A program made the position numbers and the translations under genes. Under the pieces are notes generated by a model. It had not been told where the DNA came from, made no database searches, and saw nothing but the letters and a program-made list of their open reading frames with translations. A stretch of 64,000 nucleotides of DNA, taken from an uncultured Collinsella sp. (GTDB lineage: Bacteria > Actinomycetota > Coriobacteriia > Coriobacteriales > Coriobacteriaceae). Position 1 is the stretch's first letter; each line of letters begins with the position of its first letter. The DNA is taken from positions 1-64,000 of the forward strand of contig UQHO01000002.1 of assembly GCA_900540995.1 (NCBI GenBank). Direction: 5' to 3'. Of the stretch, positions 51,699 through 60,351 are shown one piece after another.

Positions 51699-52982
51699 AT
51701 GAGCGAGCAGACCATCGGTACCACATGCGTTCAGGGCGGCTATCACCCGGGAGATGCCGAGCCGCGCCAGGTGCCCATCTACCAGTCCACCACGTGGAAG
51801 TACGACACGTCGGAGCATATGGGCAAGCTGTTTGACCTGGAGGAGTCGGGCTACTTCTACAGCCGCCTGCAGAACCCCACGTGCGATCTGGTTGCCGCCA
51901 AGATCTGCGAGATGGAGGGCGGTACCGCTGCGATGCTCACGAGCTCGGGCATGGCTGCGAACTTCCTCGCGATCTTTAACGTGGCCGGTGCCGGCGATCA
52001 TGTGGTCGCTAGCTCTGCCATTTACGGCGGTACGTATAACCTGCTCGCCCACACCATGGAGCGCATGGGTCTGACCTGCACGTTCGTCGCCCCCGACTGC
52101 ACCGATGAGGAGCTCGAGGCAGCCTTTGAGCCCAATACCAAGCTCGTCTTTGGCGAGACGATTGCCAACCCCGCCCTTGCCGTGCTCGATATTGAGCGCT
52201 TTGCCAAGGCCGCACATGACCACGGCGTGCCGCTGATGGTCGACAACACCTTCCCGACGCCCGTGATGTGCCGTCCCTTTGAGTGGGGTGCCGACATCGT
52301 TACGCACTCCACCACCAAGTACATGGATGGACATGCTGCCTACCTGGGCGGCGTGATCGTTGACCACGGCCAGTTTGACTGGATGGCTCATGCGGACAAG
52401 TTCCCGGGTCTTACCACGCCCGATGAGAGCTACCACGGCGTGACCTATGCCGAGAAGTTTGGTCGCGAGGGTGCCTTCATTACCAAGGCAACCGCTCAGC
52501 TCATGCGCGATCTTGGTCCTATGCAGAATCCGCAGGCGGCCTTCTTCCTGAACAGCTCGCTCGAGAGCCTGCATGTGCGCATGCCGCGTCATTGCGAGAA
52601 CGGCCTGGCCGTTGCCAAGTTCCTGCAGAGCCATCCCAAGGTGCGCTTCGTGAGCTATCCGGGCCTGGAGGGCGATAAGTACTATGACATCGCTCAGAAG
52701 TACATGCCCAACGGTACCTGCGGCGTTGTGAGCTTTGGCTTTAACGGTGGTCGCGCGGCGGCCGAGACCTTTATGAAGAGCCTCAAGCTCGCCCAGATCG
52801 CCACGCACGTTGCCGACGCCCGCACTTGCTGCCTGCATCCTGCTAACGCTACGCATCGCCAGATGAACGACGAGGAACTCATCGCCTGCGGTATCTCCGC
52901 CGACATGGTGCGCCTGTCGTGCGGCCTCGAGGACACGGCCGATCTGATTGCCGACCTTGAGCAGGCGCTCGAGCAGTGCTAG
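51699..52982 (+). CDS. O-acetylhomoserine sulfhydrylase/gamma-lyase-type PLP enzyme
   Basis: A 427-residue Cys/Met-metabolism PLP enzyme. The length and insertions fit O-acetylhomoserine aminocarboxypropyltransferase (MetY), which makes homocysteine from sulfide. Seen: SGMAANFLAIFNVAGAGDHVV, a VDNTFPTPVMCRP stretch with the PLP Asp, the Schiff-base lysine in HSTTKYMDGH, and RLSCGLEDTADLIADLEQAL. Methionine gamma-lyase remains possible, as these enzymes are hard to tell apart. No SAM riboswitch or T-box is evident upstream. Confidence 0.85.
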   Translation: MSEQTIGTTCVQGGYHPGDAEPRQVPIYQSTTWKYDTSEHMGKLFDLEESGYFYSRLQNPTCDLVAAKICEMEGGTAAMLTSSGMAANFLAIFNVAGAGDHVVASSAIYGGTYNLLAHTMERMGLTCTFVAPDCTDEELEAAFEPNTKLVFGETIANPALAVLDIERFAKAAHDHGVPLMVDNTFPTPVMCRPFEWGADIVTHSTTKYMDGHAAYLGGVIVDHGQFDWMAHADKFPGLTTPDESYHGVTYAEKFGREGAFITKATAQLMRDLGPMQNPQAAFFLNSSLESLHVRMPRHCENGLAVAKFLQSHPKVRFVSYPGLEGDKYYDIAQKYMPNGTCGVVSFGFNGGRAAAETFMKSLKLAQIATHVADARTCCLHPANATHRQMNDEELIACGISADMVRLSCGLEDTADLIADLEQALEQC

Positions 52983-53050
52983 GCTAGCGTTCGCATAAGG
53001 CGCCGATGCTGGCAGAAAGCTTCGGCGACCTTTAGTTCCGATTCCGTAGG

Positions 53051-53097
53051 CGGGACCCCAATCGCGACTGTTTACAGGCGATTGGGGCCCCGTTTTT
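53051..53097 (+). terminator. Terminator after the metY-like gene
   Basis: CGGGACCCCAATCGC pairs with GCGATTGGGGCCCCG (one mismatch) around a 12-base loop and is followed by TTTTT. Confidence 0.88.
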
Positions 53098-53123
53098 GCG
53101 TTGGGCCACTCGAAAGGATGGAT

Positions 53124-54428
53124 ATGGAGAAAACCGCAGAGCAGCTGCGCCGCGAGCACATTGCCCTAGAGGGCGACACCCATGGCAAGAACAAGTGGGC
53201 GATTCTGTTTACCGTGCTCATCATGACGTTTATGGTGTGTCTGGATTCGACCGTCGTGACCGTGGCGCTGCCCGTGATGCAAAAGGAGCTGGGCGTGGGC
53301 CTCGATCGCATTCAGCTGGTAAGCTCGGTGTATCTGCTTGCGACTTGCGTGGCTATGTTGCCGTTTGGCCGTCTGGGCGACGTGCGCGGCAAGGTGAATG
53401 TGTTTCAGTTGGGCGTCATCGTCTTTTCGGTCGGTTCGCTGCTGTGCGGCCTTTCGGCCTCGCTCGAGGTTCTTATCCTGGCGCGCATTGTTCAGGGCGT
53501 CGGTTGCGCGGCGGCCATGGCTAACAACATGGGTATCATCACCGAGTCGTTTCCGGCGCGCGAACGAGGCCGTGCCATGGGTATTCTCGCGACCTTCGTG
53601 GCCCTCGGCATGATGTGCGGCCCCGTGCTCGGCGGCATGCTGGTGGCAAGCTTTCCCTGGGAGAGCATCTTCCTCATCAACCTGCCCATCGGCGTAATCT
53701 CGTTTATCGTGGGGCTCTACACGCTGCCGCACGTTAAGCCAGAGGCCGGCGAACGCCCCATGTCCCTGATCGAGGCTGCTCGTCGCTGCTTTGCAAATTC
53801 GGCCTTCACCATCAACCTTGCCTGCATGCTCATCGTGTTTGTTGGCATTGGCGCATCCGAGTTTATCCTGCCGTTCTATTTTCAGGACGCCCACGGCTTT
53901 GGTTCCGACATTTCCGGATTGCTCTTTTTGGCGCTGCCAATGGTGAATGCCTTTATCGGCCCGCTTTCGGGTACGGTTTCGGACCGTGTTGGCTGCGAGG
54001 GCCCCACGGCAGTCGGCCTGGGCGTGTACGTATGCGGTCTTTTTGCGGTAAGCACACTCGACGAGCATTCTTCCATCCCTGTGATCGTGTGCTGTGTCGC
54101 GTTTATGTCGTGTGGTACTTCGATTTTCCAGAGCCCCAACAACTCGCTGTATATGGGCTCGGCTCCGCGCGAAGCGCTCGGCTTTGCGGGCAGCCTGGGC
54201 AGCCTGGCGCGCTACGCCGGCATGGCACTCGGCATTACGGCGGCGTCGCATATCCTGTATGGGCAGATGAGCGTGGCGATGGGCGAGGCCGTGACCAGTT
54301 TTGTTGCAGGCCGTCCGGATGTATTCCTATTCGGCTTTCGCTCGGTGTTTTACGTACTTATGGCTGTGGCCGCTGTGGGCTTTGCGCTTGCTATGGTGCG
54401 TTTGGTGAAGATGCGCGCCCGCCATTAG
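53124..54428 (+). CDS. MFS transporter, DHA2 (EmrB/QacA-like)
   Basis: A 434-residue major facilitator with about 12 membrane segments. The N-terminal CLDSTVVTVALPVMQKEL (motif D1 of DHA2) and GRLGDVRGKVNVF (motif A) and the motif C segment GMMCGPVLGGMLVASFPW are clear. These drive proton-coupled export of drugs or metabolites; substrate unknown. GAAAGG 6 bases upstream selects ATG 53124 rather than ATG 53118. Confidence 0.88.
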   Translation: MEKTAEQLRREHIALEGDTHGKNKWAILFTVLIMTFMVCLDSTVVTVALPVMQKELGVGLDRIQLVSSVYLLATCVAMLPFGRLGDVRGKVNVFQLGVIVFSVGSLLCGLSASLEVLILARIVQGVGCAAAMANNMGIITESFPARERGRAMGILATFVALGMMCGPVLGGMLVASFPWESIFLINLPIGVISFIVGLYTLPHVKPEAGERPMSLIEAARRCFANSAFTINLACMLIVFVGIGASEFILPFYFQDAHGFGSDISGLLFLALPMVNAFIGPLSGTVSDRVGCEGPTAVGLGVYVCGLFAVSTLDEHSSIPVIVCCVAFMSCGTSIFQSPNNSLYMGSAPREALGFAGSLGSLARYAGMALGITAASHILYGQMSVAMGEAVTSFVAGRPDVFLFGFRSVFYVLMAVAAVGFALAMVRLVKMRARH

Positions 54429-54585
54429 CGTGTTGGGAGGCTGTCTGCCACGATTCGCGCCGTCCCAAAAAGACTGGTTTGTGGTGCGATGCGGCTTGTG
54501 GGGCGGGCGGGGGTCGGTCCGTGGTAGACTATCGAACAACGTTTATTAATCGCGCGGTATCGTTGCCGTGAGAAGGGGTTGCGCC

Positions 54586-55164
54586 ATGCAGGAGCTTGAG
54601 GATCGTATTCGCCATGACGGCATCGTAAAGGCCGGTAACGTCCTTAAGGTTGATGCCTTCCTCAACCACCAATGCGACGTTGAGCTGTTCGACCACATGG
54701 GCGCCGAGTGGGCCCGTCTGTTCGAGGATGTCGAGATCAACAAGATCCTGACGATCGAGGCTTCGGGCATTGGCATGGCTTGTATCGCGGCTCAGCATTT
54801 TGGCGGCGTGCCGGTGGTCTTTGCCAAGAAGGCGCAGTCCATCAACCTCGACGGCGAGCAGTATGCCACGACCATCTACTCCTTTACCAAGCAGAAGGAG
54901 TACCCGGTCATCGTCGGCAAGCGCTTCCTGTCCGAGGGTGACAAGGTTCTGATTATCGACGACTTTTTGGCCAACGGCTGCGCGCTCGAGGGTCTTATCA
55001 AGATCTGCGAGGCTGCGGGTGCCGAGGTATCCGGTATTGGCATCGCCGTTGAGAAGGGCTTCCAGGGCGGTGGCGATAAGCTCCGCGAGCGCGGCTTCCG
55101 TGTTGAGAGCCTGGCCCGTATCGCCGATATGGACTGCGATACCGGCGAGATCACCTTCGCCTAA
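54586..55164 (+). CDS. xpt: Xanthine phosphoribosyltransferase
   Basis: Salvages xanthine to XMP. The 192 residues match the Bacillus-type XPRT in length and motifs: HQCDVELFDHMG, TIEASGIGMACIAAQ, and the PRPP loop VLIIDDFLANGCALEGL. AAGGGG 7 bases before ATG 54586. No purine riboswitch is visible in the 157 bases after the MFS gene. No permease follows. Confidence 0.92.
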   Translation: MQELEDRIRHDGIVKAGNVLKVDAFLNHQCDVELFDHMGAEWARLFEDVEINKILTIEASGIGMACIAAQHFGGVPVVFAKKAQSINLDGEQYATTIYSFTKQKEYPVIVGKRFLSEGDKVLIIDDFLANGCALEGLIKICEAAGAEVSGIGIAVEKGFQGGGDKLRERGFRVESLARIADMDCDTGEITFA

Positions 55165-55191
55165 GTGCGTAACACAAGCGATTGGTATGCG

Positions 55192-55227
55192 ATGTGACAA
55201 AGGGACTTTCCCTTTGTCACATTTTTT
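55192..55227 (+). terminator. Terminator after xpt
   Basis: ATGTGACAAAGGG pairs perfectly with CCCTTTGTCACAT, loop ACTTT, with a run of T residues to follow. Confidence 0.93.
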
Positions 55228-55247
55228 GTATGAGGGGAGGTGTTGAT

Positions 55248-55628
55248 ATGGATGAGAACAAGATGGGATGGCGTGAGTATGCGCACTATGCCGAGATGTC
55301 GGTCGAGGAGTTGGCGCGCGATTGCGAGGTGCAGGTGTTTCGCGCGACGGGCCCGGGTGGGCAGGGCGTGAACACGACGGACTCGGCGGTGCGCATGAAG
55401 CATATCCCTTCGGGGATTACCGTGACGGCGCGTGAGAGCCGCAGCCAGTTCCAAAACCGTAGCAGCTGCCTGCGTAAGCTGCGCGCTGAGCTTGAGTGTC
55501 GCGGGCGTCCACCGCGCCGACGCGTAAAGACCAAGGTGCCTCAGCGCTCTCGCCAGCACAGGCTCAATGACAAGCACTTCAACGCCATTAAAAAGGCCAA
55601 CCGTCGCAAACCGGGCAGCGACGAATGA
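55248..55628 (+). CDS. GGQ release-factor-like protein
   Basis: A 126-residue protein built on the RF-1 catalytic domain. The peptidyl-tRNA hydrolysis motif GGQ is at about residues 37-39 (RATGPGGQGVNTTDSAVRM), followed by HIPSGITV and a basic tail (RRRVKTKVPQRSRQHRLND). This looks like a stand-alone ribosome-rescue factor in the ArfB/YaeJ or prfH-related group; it lacks the codon-reading domains of RF1/RF2. GGGGAGG precedes ATG 55248. It sits after the xpt terminator. Confidence 0.82.
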   Translation: MDENKMGWREYAHYAEMSVEELARDCEVQVFRATGPGGQGVNTTDSAVRMKHIPSGITVTARESRSQFQNRSSCLRKLRAELECRGRPPRRRVKTKVPQRSRQHRLNDKHFNAIKKANRRKPGSDE

Positions 55629-55636
55629 TCTCTTCA

Positions 55637-55707
55637 TAAGTTGCGGTGAAATAGGGACTGTTTTGCGGCTTTAACTGCATAAACAGTCCCTATTTCACCG
55701 CAACTTA
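55637..55707. repeat. Family A hairpin, copy 4
   Basis: Arms 55637-55663 and 55681-55707 (27 bases) pair perfectly around a 17-base loop; the end reads AGTTGCGGTGAAATA. It is the longest stem of the family, again between convergent genes. Confidence 0.9.
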
Positions 55708-55714
55708 GGGGTGG

Positions 55715-56677
55715 CTAGTGGGTGGGGCGCCAGACGTTGAGGGCGCCGCCGAGGACGTCGACCTCGATGCGCGAGGCGACAACGGGCTCCCCGTCGGCCT
55801 GGATGGGGTAGTCTGGCTCCTCAAAGGTAAGCTCGGCATGGCGACAGCGGCGCATGCGAACCGGTGGCAGCTTGGTGTGGTGGCCATCTTTGGCCGAAAG
55901 GAACATGGGAAGCGCGACCGCGCGCGGAACGGGGCCGCAGGCGTAGCAGACGTCGAGTATGCCGTCACAGGGGTCGGCTTCGGGACAGATACGATAGCCC
56001 GAGCCATAGGTAGGACCCAGCTGAATCGCCATGACGATCGCCCTTACGCGCTCGGCGGGCGCGCCGTCAAAGCTGACTGCCATGGGGTAGTTGCGATAGC
56101 GTAGGCCAAACTGCTCAAGTCCCGAGAGGGTGTAGAGCGGGGCGCCCGTCAAGCCGGTCTTTTTGCGCAGTTCGGTGGTGCCAAGGCCGATAGCAGCATC
56201 GATGCCGATCGAAAGCGTCTGGTCATAGTACTCAACGGAACATTCGCCGCTACCGCTTGCGGGGTTCCATGAGCGAATCCGCCCGATGTCCTGACGCTGC
56301 AGCTCACAGGTGAGCAGCGCGCCAAAATCCTTGCCGGAGAAATCTTCGATGCCGAGCGTCTGGGCAAAATCGTTGCCGGAGCCCACGGGCAGGACGGCAA
56401 GGGCGGGCCGGACCGCCTCATCCTGCGTCATGAGTCCATTGACGACCTCGTGGATCACGCCGTCGCCGCCAAGGGCGATAACAGTGCGATAGCCCTGAGC
56501 CTGTGCGGCAAGCTCCTTGGCGTGCCCCGTGCGTTCGGTTAGTACCAGGTCAAACTGGGATGCGCGTGCGGTCATATCCAAAAAGCGCTGCAGGCGTTCG
56601 GCAACCTCGCGCGCGGCGCCCGACTGGGCGGCTGGGTTGGCGATGATGAGCGTGCGACCAAAATCAGTTGCGTGCAT
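55715..56677 (-). CDS. Diacylglycerol/lipid kinase family protein
   Basis: A 320-residue DagK_cat-type kinase (YegS/DgkB group). Seen: LIIANPAAQSGAAREVAERL, the ATP motif VIALGGDGVIHEVVNGLM and LAVLPVGSGNDFAQTLGI. These phosphorylate diacylglycerol or other lipids at the membrane. The start at 56677 has GGGAG 8 bases upstream; two in-frame ATGs further up lack this. Next gene upstream on the strand is the ClC channel, 87 bases away. Confidence 0.88.
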   Translation of the reverse strand: MHATDFGRTLIIANPAAQSGAAREVAERLQRFLDMTARASQFDLVLTERTGHAKELAAQAQGYRTVIALGGDGVIHEVVNGLMTQDEAVRPALAVLPVGSGNDFAQTLGIEDFSGKDFGALLTCELQRQDIGRIRSWNPASGSGECSVEYYDQTLSIGIDAAIGLGTTELRKKTGLTGAPLYTLSGLEQFGLRYRNYPMAVSFDGAPAERVRAIVMAIQLGPTYGSGYRICPEADPCDGILDVCYACGPVPRAVALPMFLSAKDGHHTKLPPVRMRRCRHAELTFEEPDYPIQADGEPVVASRIEVDVLGGALNVWRPTH

Positions 56678-56763
56678 GGGGCGACTCCCGGCGTGTGACA
56701 TGACAGTGCGGTCGCGCTCAGGTAGAGTTGCCCCCGATTGTGGCTGCACGGCGATTATTACAT

Positions 56764-58185
56764 CTACTCTATCAGGTCGTTGTGGCGCTCGATAGCATCC
56801 GCTACCGTACCGCCCTCATCCACAATAAGCGAACGGCGCTTGGGTGAGATGATGCGTTGGGCGGGGTACACGCCGCGGTGTCCGCCGGTTAGGTAGCTGA
56901 TAAAGGCCACGATGACAAAGAACCCGGCGGCCGTGCCGTGGAACAGGTCGATGGCCATCATGCAGGTGGTGATGGGTACGTTGAGGCCGGCGCAGAACAC
57001 GCCGAGCATGCCGAGAGCCGCCAGAAAACTGGGGTCGAGCCCGGTAAGGTAACCGATCCAGCCACCGAGTGCCGCACCGATGCCAAACAGGGGCGTGACC
57101 TCGCCGCCTTGGAAGCCAGCGCCCAGGGTAAGCGCTGTGACGACCAACTTGATGGCTGCGTCCGCCAGGGTGGTGTTGCCCGCAAATCCGGCGCCGGAAA
57201 GCCACGTGGAAAGGCCGGCGTAGTCCCAGGCGTCGAGGAGGGCATAGGCGGCTAAAACCACGAGTGCGCCTATAAGTGCGCGAACGAGGTAATTGGTGAT
57301 AAAGCGACCGTACAGGCTCTTGACGGTTCGAACCGACCACGCAAAGAGGCGTGCCGTCAGACCGAAGATGATGGCACTGATAACAACGATGACGACCGTT
57401 GTAGGCGTCATAGCGGGAACGCTGGCGATGACATTCACTTCGTACTCGGTACCCAGGGCGAGTGATGTAAAGTAGCCGGTAAACGACGCGACCAGGCAAT
57501 AGATGCCCGCGGTGTAGTCGATCTTGCCGATAAAGCACATCTCCATGCCAAAGAAAGCTCCGGCAAGGGGCGAGCCGAATACGGCGCCAAAGGCCGACGA
57601 GATTCCGGCGAGCATGAGGTCGTGGTGGTCATGCTTTTTGAGGTGGGCGAGGCTCGAGATGTTGCTGGCGATGGTGCCGCCAATCTGCACCGCAGCTCCC
57701 TCGCGACCGGCCGATCCGCCCGTTAGGTGCGTGAGCGTGGAGCAGACGAAGGTGAGGACGGCCATGCGCATATGGATGAGGCGGGTGCCCAGAGCGGAGT
57801 CGATGACCAGGTTGTTACCGCGTTTGGCGGCAAGACCGTGGTTTTTGTACACCCATGCGGTGGCAACGCCCACAACGGGAAGAAGCGCGTAAATCCACGC
57901 ATGGTGCTCGCGATAGTCGGTCGCGATATTCAACGAGGCCAAAAACGCCCAAGCGGCAACGCCCATGGCGAGCGAGACGATGACGACGAGTACGAGCAAC
58001 TTGGCACTCGCGAGTAGGTTGCGGGCGTTGCGGCGCGTGTCGGCAGCCAAGAGATGCTCGGAGCGGGTAAGTTGATGCCTGCCTGCCGTGATGACGTCGT
58101 TCAGGGAGAAAAAACCGCCGTCGTCGAGCGGCTGGGGATGGTCTTGCGCCTCGTTTGCGCTTTCGGGTTTGTCGTTATGAGTCAT
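56764..58185 (-). CDS. ClC family chloride channel/transporter
   Basis: A 473-residue ClC protein with about 11-12 hydrophobic helices. The selectivity-filter motifs are visible: GSAGREGAAVQIGG with the gating Glu, GSPLAGAFFGMEM, and a late GAALGGWIGYLTG. Bacterial ClC proteins exchange chloride or fluoride with protons. The GREGA filter suits chloride rather than the fluoride-specific clade, but this is inferred. AGAGGAACG precedes the start. No CBS domains. Confidence 0.9.
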   Translation of the reverse strand: MTHNDKPESANEAQDHPQPLDDGGFFSLNDVITAGRHQLTRSEHLLAADTRRNARNLLASAKLLVLVVIVSLAMGVAAWAFLASLNIATDYREHHAWIYALLPVVGVATAWVYKNHGLAAKRGNNLVIDSALGTRLIHMRMAVLTFVCSTLTHLTGGSAGREGAAVQIGGTIASNISSLAHLKKHDHHDLMLAGISSAFGAVFGSPLAGAFFGMEMCFIGKIDYTAGIYCLVASFTGYFTSLALGTEYEVNVIASVPAMTPTTVVIVVISAIIFGLTARLFAWSVRTVKSLYGRFITNYLVRALIGALVVLAAYALLDAWDYAGLSTWLSGAGFAGNTTLADAAIKLVVTALTLGAGFQGGEVTPLFGIGAALGGWIGYLTGLDPSFLAALGMLGVFCAGLNVPITTCMMAIDLFHGTAAGFFVIVAFISYLTGGHRGVYPAQRIISPKRRSLIVDEGGTVADAIERHNDLIE

Positions 58186-58395
58186 ACGTTCCTCTTTTAG
58201 GTTGCAACGCAAGCATTATAAAACGCGGTAAACGCGACGAGCCGGTGGGTTGGTTTCGATTCTGTTTCGTGGCTTGCGGCCGACAGGTGTATTTGCGGGT
58301 ACAGGCCAAGTCGCGGTCGTGCGTCTGGGGATTATACTGAGACAAGCATAAAGAATCGGCGCTCCTGTTGTGCGCCGTGGCATTAAGAGGTGCAT

Positions 58396-59658
58396 ATGGC
58401 AGAGAAACTCATTCCGCTGGAGGACGCGCAGTCGATTGTTCTGTCGCACGTTGCTCCGACCGATTTCGTCGAGATTCCCGTGTGGCAGGCCACCGGTCTT
58501 CCCTTGGCCGAGGACGCGGTGGCCGATATCGACATTTCGCCGTTTGCCAACAGCGCTATGGACGGATATGCCGTGCGGTCGGCGGACTTGGCGCAGGCAT
58601 CTGGCGAGGCACCGGTGACGCTCTATGTTATTGGACACGAGGCCGCGGGCCATGTGTTTGAGGGCGCAATCGGCGCGGGCGAGACGGTCCGCATCATGAC
58701 GGGCGCGCCGGTACCCGAAGGTGCCGATGCCGTGGTGAAATACGAGATCGTCGATGTGCTCGACGGTGACGGCAATGAGGGCTCGCGTGTGAGGTTCTCG
58801 GCGCCGGCCAAGGTGGGGGAGAACGTTCGCTCTGCCGCCGAGGAGGCCCATGCCGGCGATGTTGTGATGCACGCCGGTGAGGTCGTGGCTCCGGCGGGCG
58901 CCGGCTTGCTGGCAAGCGCCGGATACGCGAGCGTGAAGGTGCATGCTGCCCCACGTGTGGGCATCATCTCGCTGGGCACGGAGCTGGTCGCACCGAGTAA
59001 CGTGCCGGCGCGCGGGCAGATTCGCGACTCCAACTCGTCGGCGTTGATGGCCGAAGCACTCGATGCAGGAGCCGAGCCTGTTTTCTACGGCATTGCGCCC
59101 GATGATGAGCAGGCGATTGCCGAGCTGGTTCATCGTGCCGTGCAGGAGTGCGACTTTGTCATTACGAGCGGTGGTGCCTCGGCGGGCGATTACGACTACG
59201 TGACGGCGCTCGTCCGGCGCGAGGGCGAGGTGCTGTTCGATCGCATCTCGATGCGTCCGGGCAAGGCCATCACGTTTGGTCTGCTTGGGGACAAGCCATA
59301 TTTGGGGCTTTCGGGCAATCCCGCGGCGGCGTATGTGGGCTTTGAGATGCTTGCCCGCCCGGCGATTCGCAAGATGCGCGGCTTTGCCGAGGGTGCGCGT
59401 CCCGTGCAGCAGGCGACGCTCACGCATAGCGTGAAAAAGCGACAGCATCGCCGCTTCTTTGATCGCGCCACGGTTTTGCGCGACCCCGAGACCGGTGGGC
59501 TGTTGGTGACCGAGGCCAAGACGCAGAATTCGGCGCTGCTCGGTACGATGCAGCGTGCGAACTGCCTGCTGCGTATTGACGAAGGACCGTGCGAGCTCAA
59601 GGCGGGCGACGTTGTGGATGTCGTGCGTGTCGACCTGCCCGAGGGCACGGTGTTGTAG
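58396..59658 (+). CDS. moeA: Molybdopterin molybdenumtransferase MoeA
   Basis: Inserts molybdate into adenylated molybdopterin. The 420 residues show the MoeA N-terminal region (IDISPFANSAMDGYAVRSADL), MTGAPVPEGADAVVKYE, a GELV-type LGTELVAPSN segment, RDSNSSALMAEAL, the MPT-binding TSGGASAGDYDYV, and PYLGLSGNPAAAYVGFEM. ATG 58396 has AGAGG just upstream. TATACT at 58333-58338 is a likely -10 without a good -35. First gene of a molybdenum block. Confidence 0.93.
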   Translation: MAEKLIPLEDAQSIVLSHVAPTDFVEIPVWQATGLPLAEDAVADIDISPFANSAMDGYAVRSADLAQASGEAPVTLYVIGHEAAGHVFEGAIGAGETVRIMTGAPVPEGADAVVKYEIVDVLDGDGNEGSRVRFSAPAKVGENVRSAAEEAHAGDVVMHAGEVVAPAGAGLLASAGYASVKVHAAPRVGIISLGTELVAPSNVPARGQIRDSNSSALMAEALDAGAEPVFYGIAPDDEQAIAELVHRAVQECDFVITSGGASAGDYDYVTALVRREGEVLFDRISMRPGKAITFGLLGDKPYLGLSGNPAAAYVGFEMLARPAIRKMRGFAEGARPVQQATLTHSVKKRQHRRFFDRATVLRDPETGGLLVTEAKTQNSALLGTMQRANCLLRIDEGPCELKAGDVVDVVRVDLPEGTVL

Positions 59659-59668
59659 GAGGAAGACT

Positions 59669-60148
59669 ATGGAGTTGAAGATATCGATCGTGACGTGTTC
59701 GGACACGCGCGATCTTGCGCAGGACGAGGCCGGAGCCGCACTCGAGGAACTTATCGAGGAGCAGGGCTGGACGGTCGCCTCGCATGTGGTCGTGCGCGAC
59801 GACGTCAGCGAGATTGGTGATGCCATTGTGGAAGCTGCCGATGAGTGCCACGCCAATGTCGTGCTCACCTGTGGCGGCACGGGACTTTCGATGCGCGACG
59901 TGACGCCCGAGGCGACGCGTGCCGTCTGCGACCGCGATGTGCCGGGTGTTGCAGAGGCAATCCGTGCGTACTCGATGACCAAGACGCGCCGCGCTATGCT
60001 CTCGCGCGCTATTTGCATGCAACGAGGTCATACGCTTGTCGTAAACTTTCCCGGTTCTACGAAGGCCGCCCGCGAAAGCTGGGAGGCCATAGCAGACCAG
60101 CTGGAGCATGCGGCTCAGATGACAGCGGGCGGCGGACATACCAACTAA
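59669..60148 (+). CDS. MoaB/MogA family molybdopterin adenylyltransferase
   Basis: A 159-residue MPT-binding domain protein that adenylates molybdopterin before MoeA acts. The family signature TCGGTGLSMRDVTPEAT near residue 68 and the MLSRAICMQRGHTLVVNFPGS segment are present. AGGAGGA precedes ATG 59669, 10 bases after moeA, so the two are co-transcribed and act in sequence. MoaB and MogA cannot be separated from sequence alone. Confidence 0.92.
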   Translation: MELKISIVTCSDTRDLAQDEAGAALEELIEEQGWTVASHVVVRDDVSEIGDAIVEAADECHANVVLTCGGTGLSMRDVTPEATRAVCDRDVPGVAEAIRAYSMTKTRRAMLSRAICMQRGHTLVVNFPGSTKAARESWEAIADQLEHAAQMTAGGGHTN

Positions 60149-60247
60149 GCGGTTTACCTGCGGCGGGGCGACCTGAACGGCTGCTCCGCCTTTGTTTTCC
60201 GCCGAAGCGACGTCGAGGTGCACGGCAACTCGAAACTATGTTCTCTA

Positions 60248-60291
60248 GCGAGAATAATTTCTCACTATCATTATTCTCGCAGAAGTATAAT
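60248..60291 (+). promoter_or_regulatory. modA promoter with an 11-bp operator-like dyad
   Basis: GCGAGAATAAT (60248-60258) and its exact complement (60270-60280) form an 11-bp dyad with an 11-base centre. A perfect TATAAT -10 box lies at 60286-60291, and the dyad covers the -35 region, where no good -35 exists. The position suits a repressor or activator acting on molybdate uptake. The dyad has GC-ended, TA-rich half sites like a ModE site, but does not match the ModE consensus. Confidence 0.7.
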
Positions 60292-60351
60292 CTGATTGCA
60301 GATTAAAGCCCGCGGTGGGGTACCCGGGCACAAGGTCCGAAAGGGTTGAAT

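Noticed and set aside
54429..54585. Purine riboswitch ahead of xpt
   Set aside because: The conserved purine aptamer loops are absent.
57320..57345. GGTTCGAACC word resembling a tRNA T-loop
   Set aside because: It lies inside the ClC gene with no acceptor, D or anticodon stems around it.
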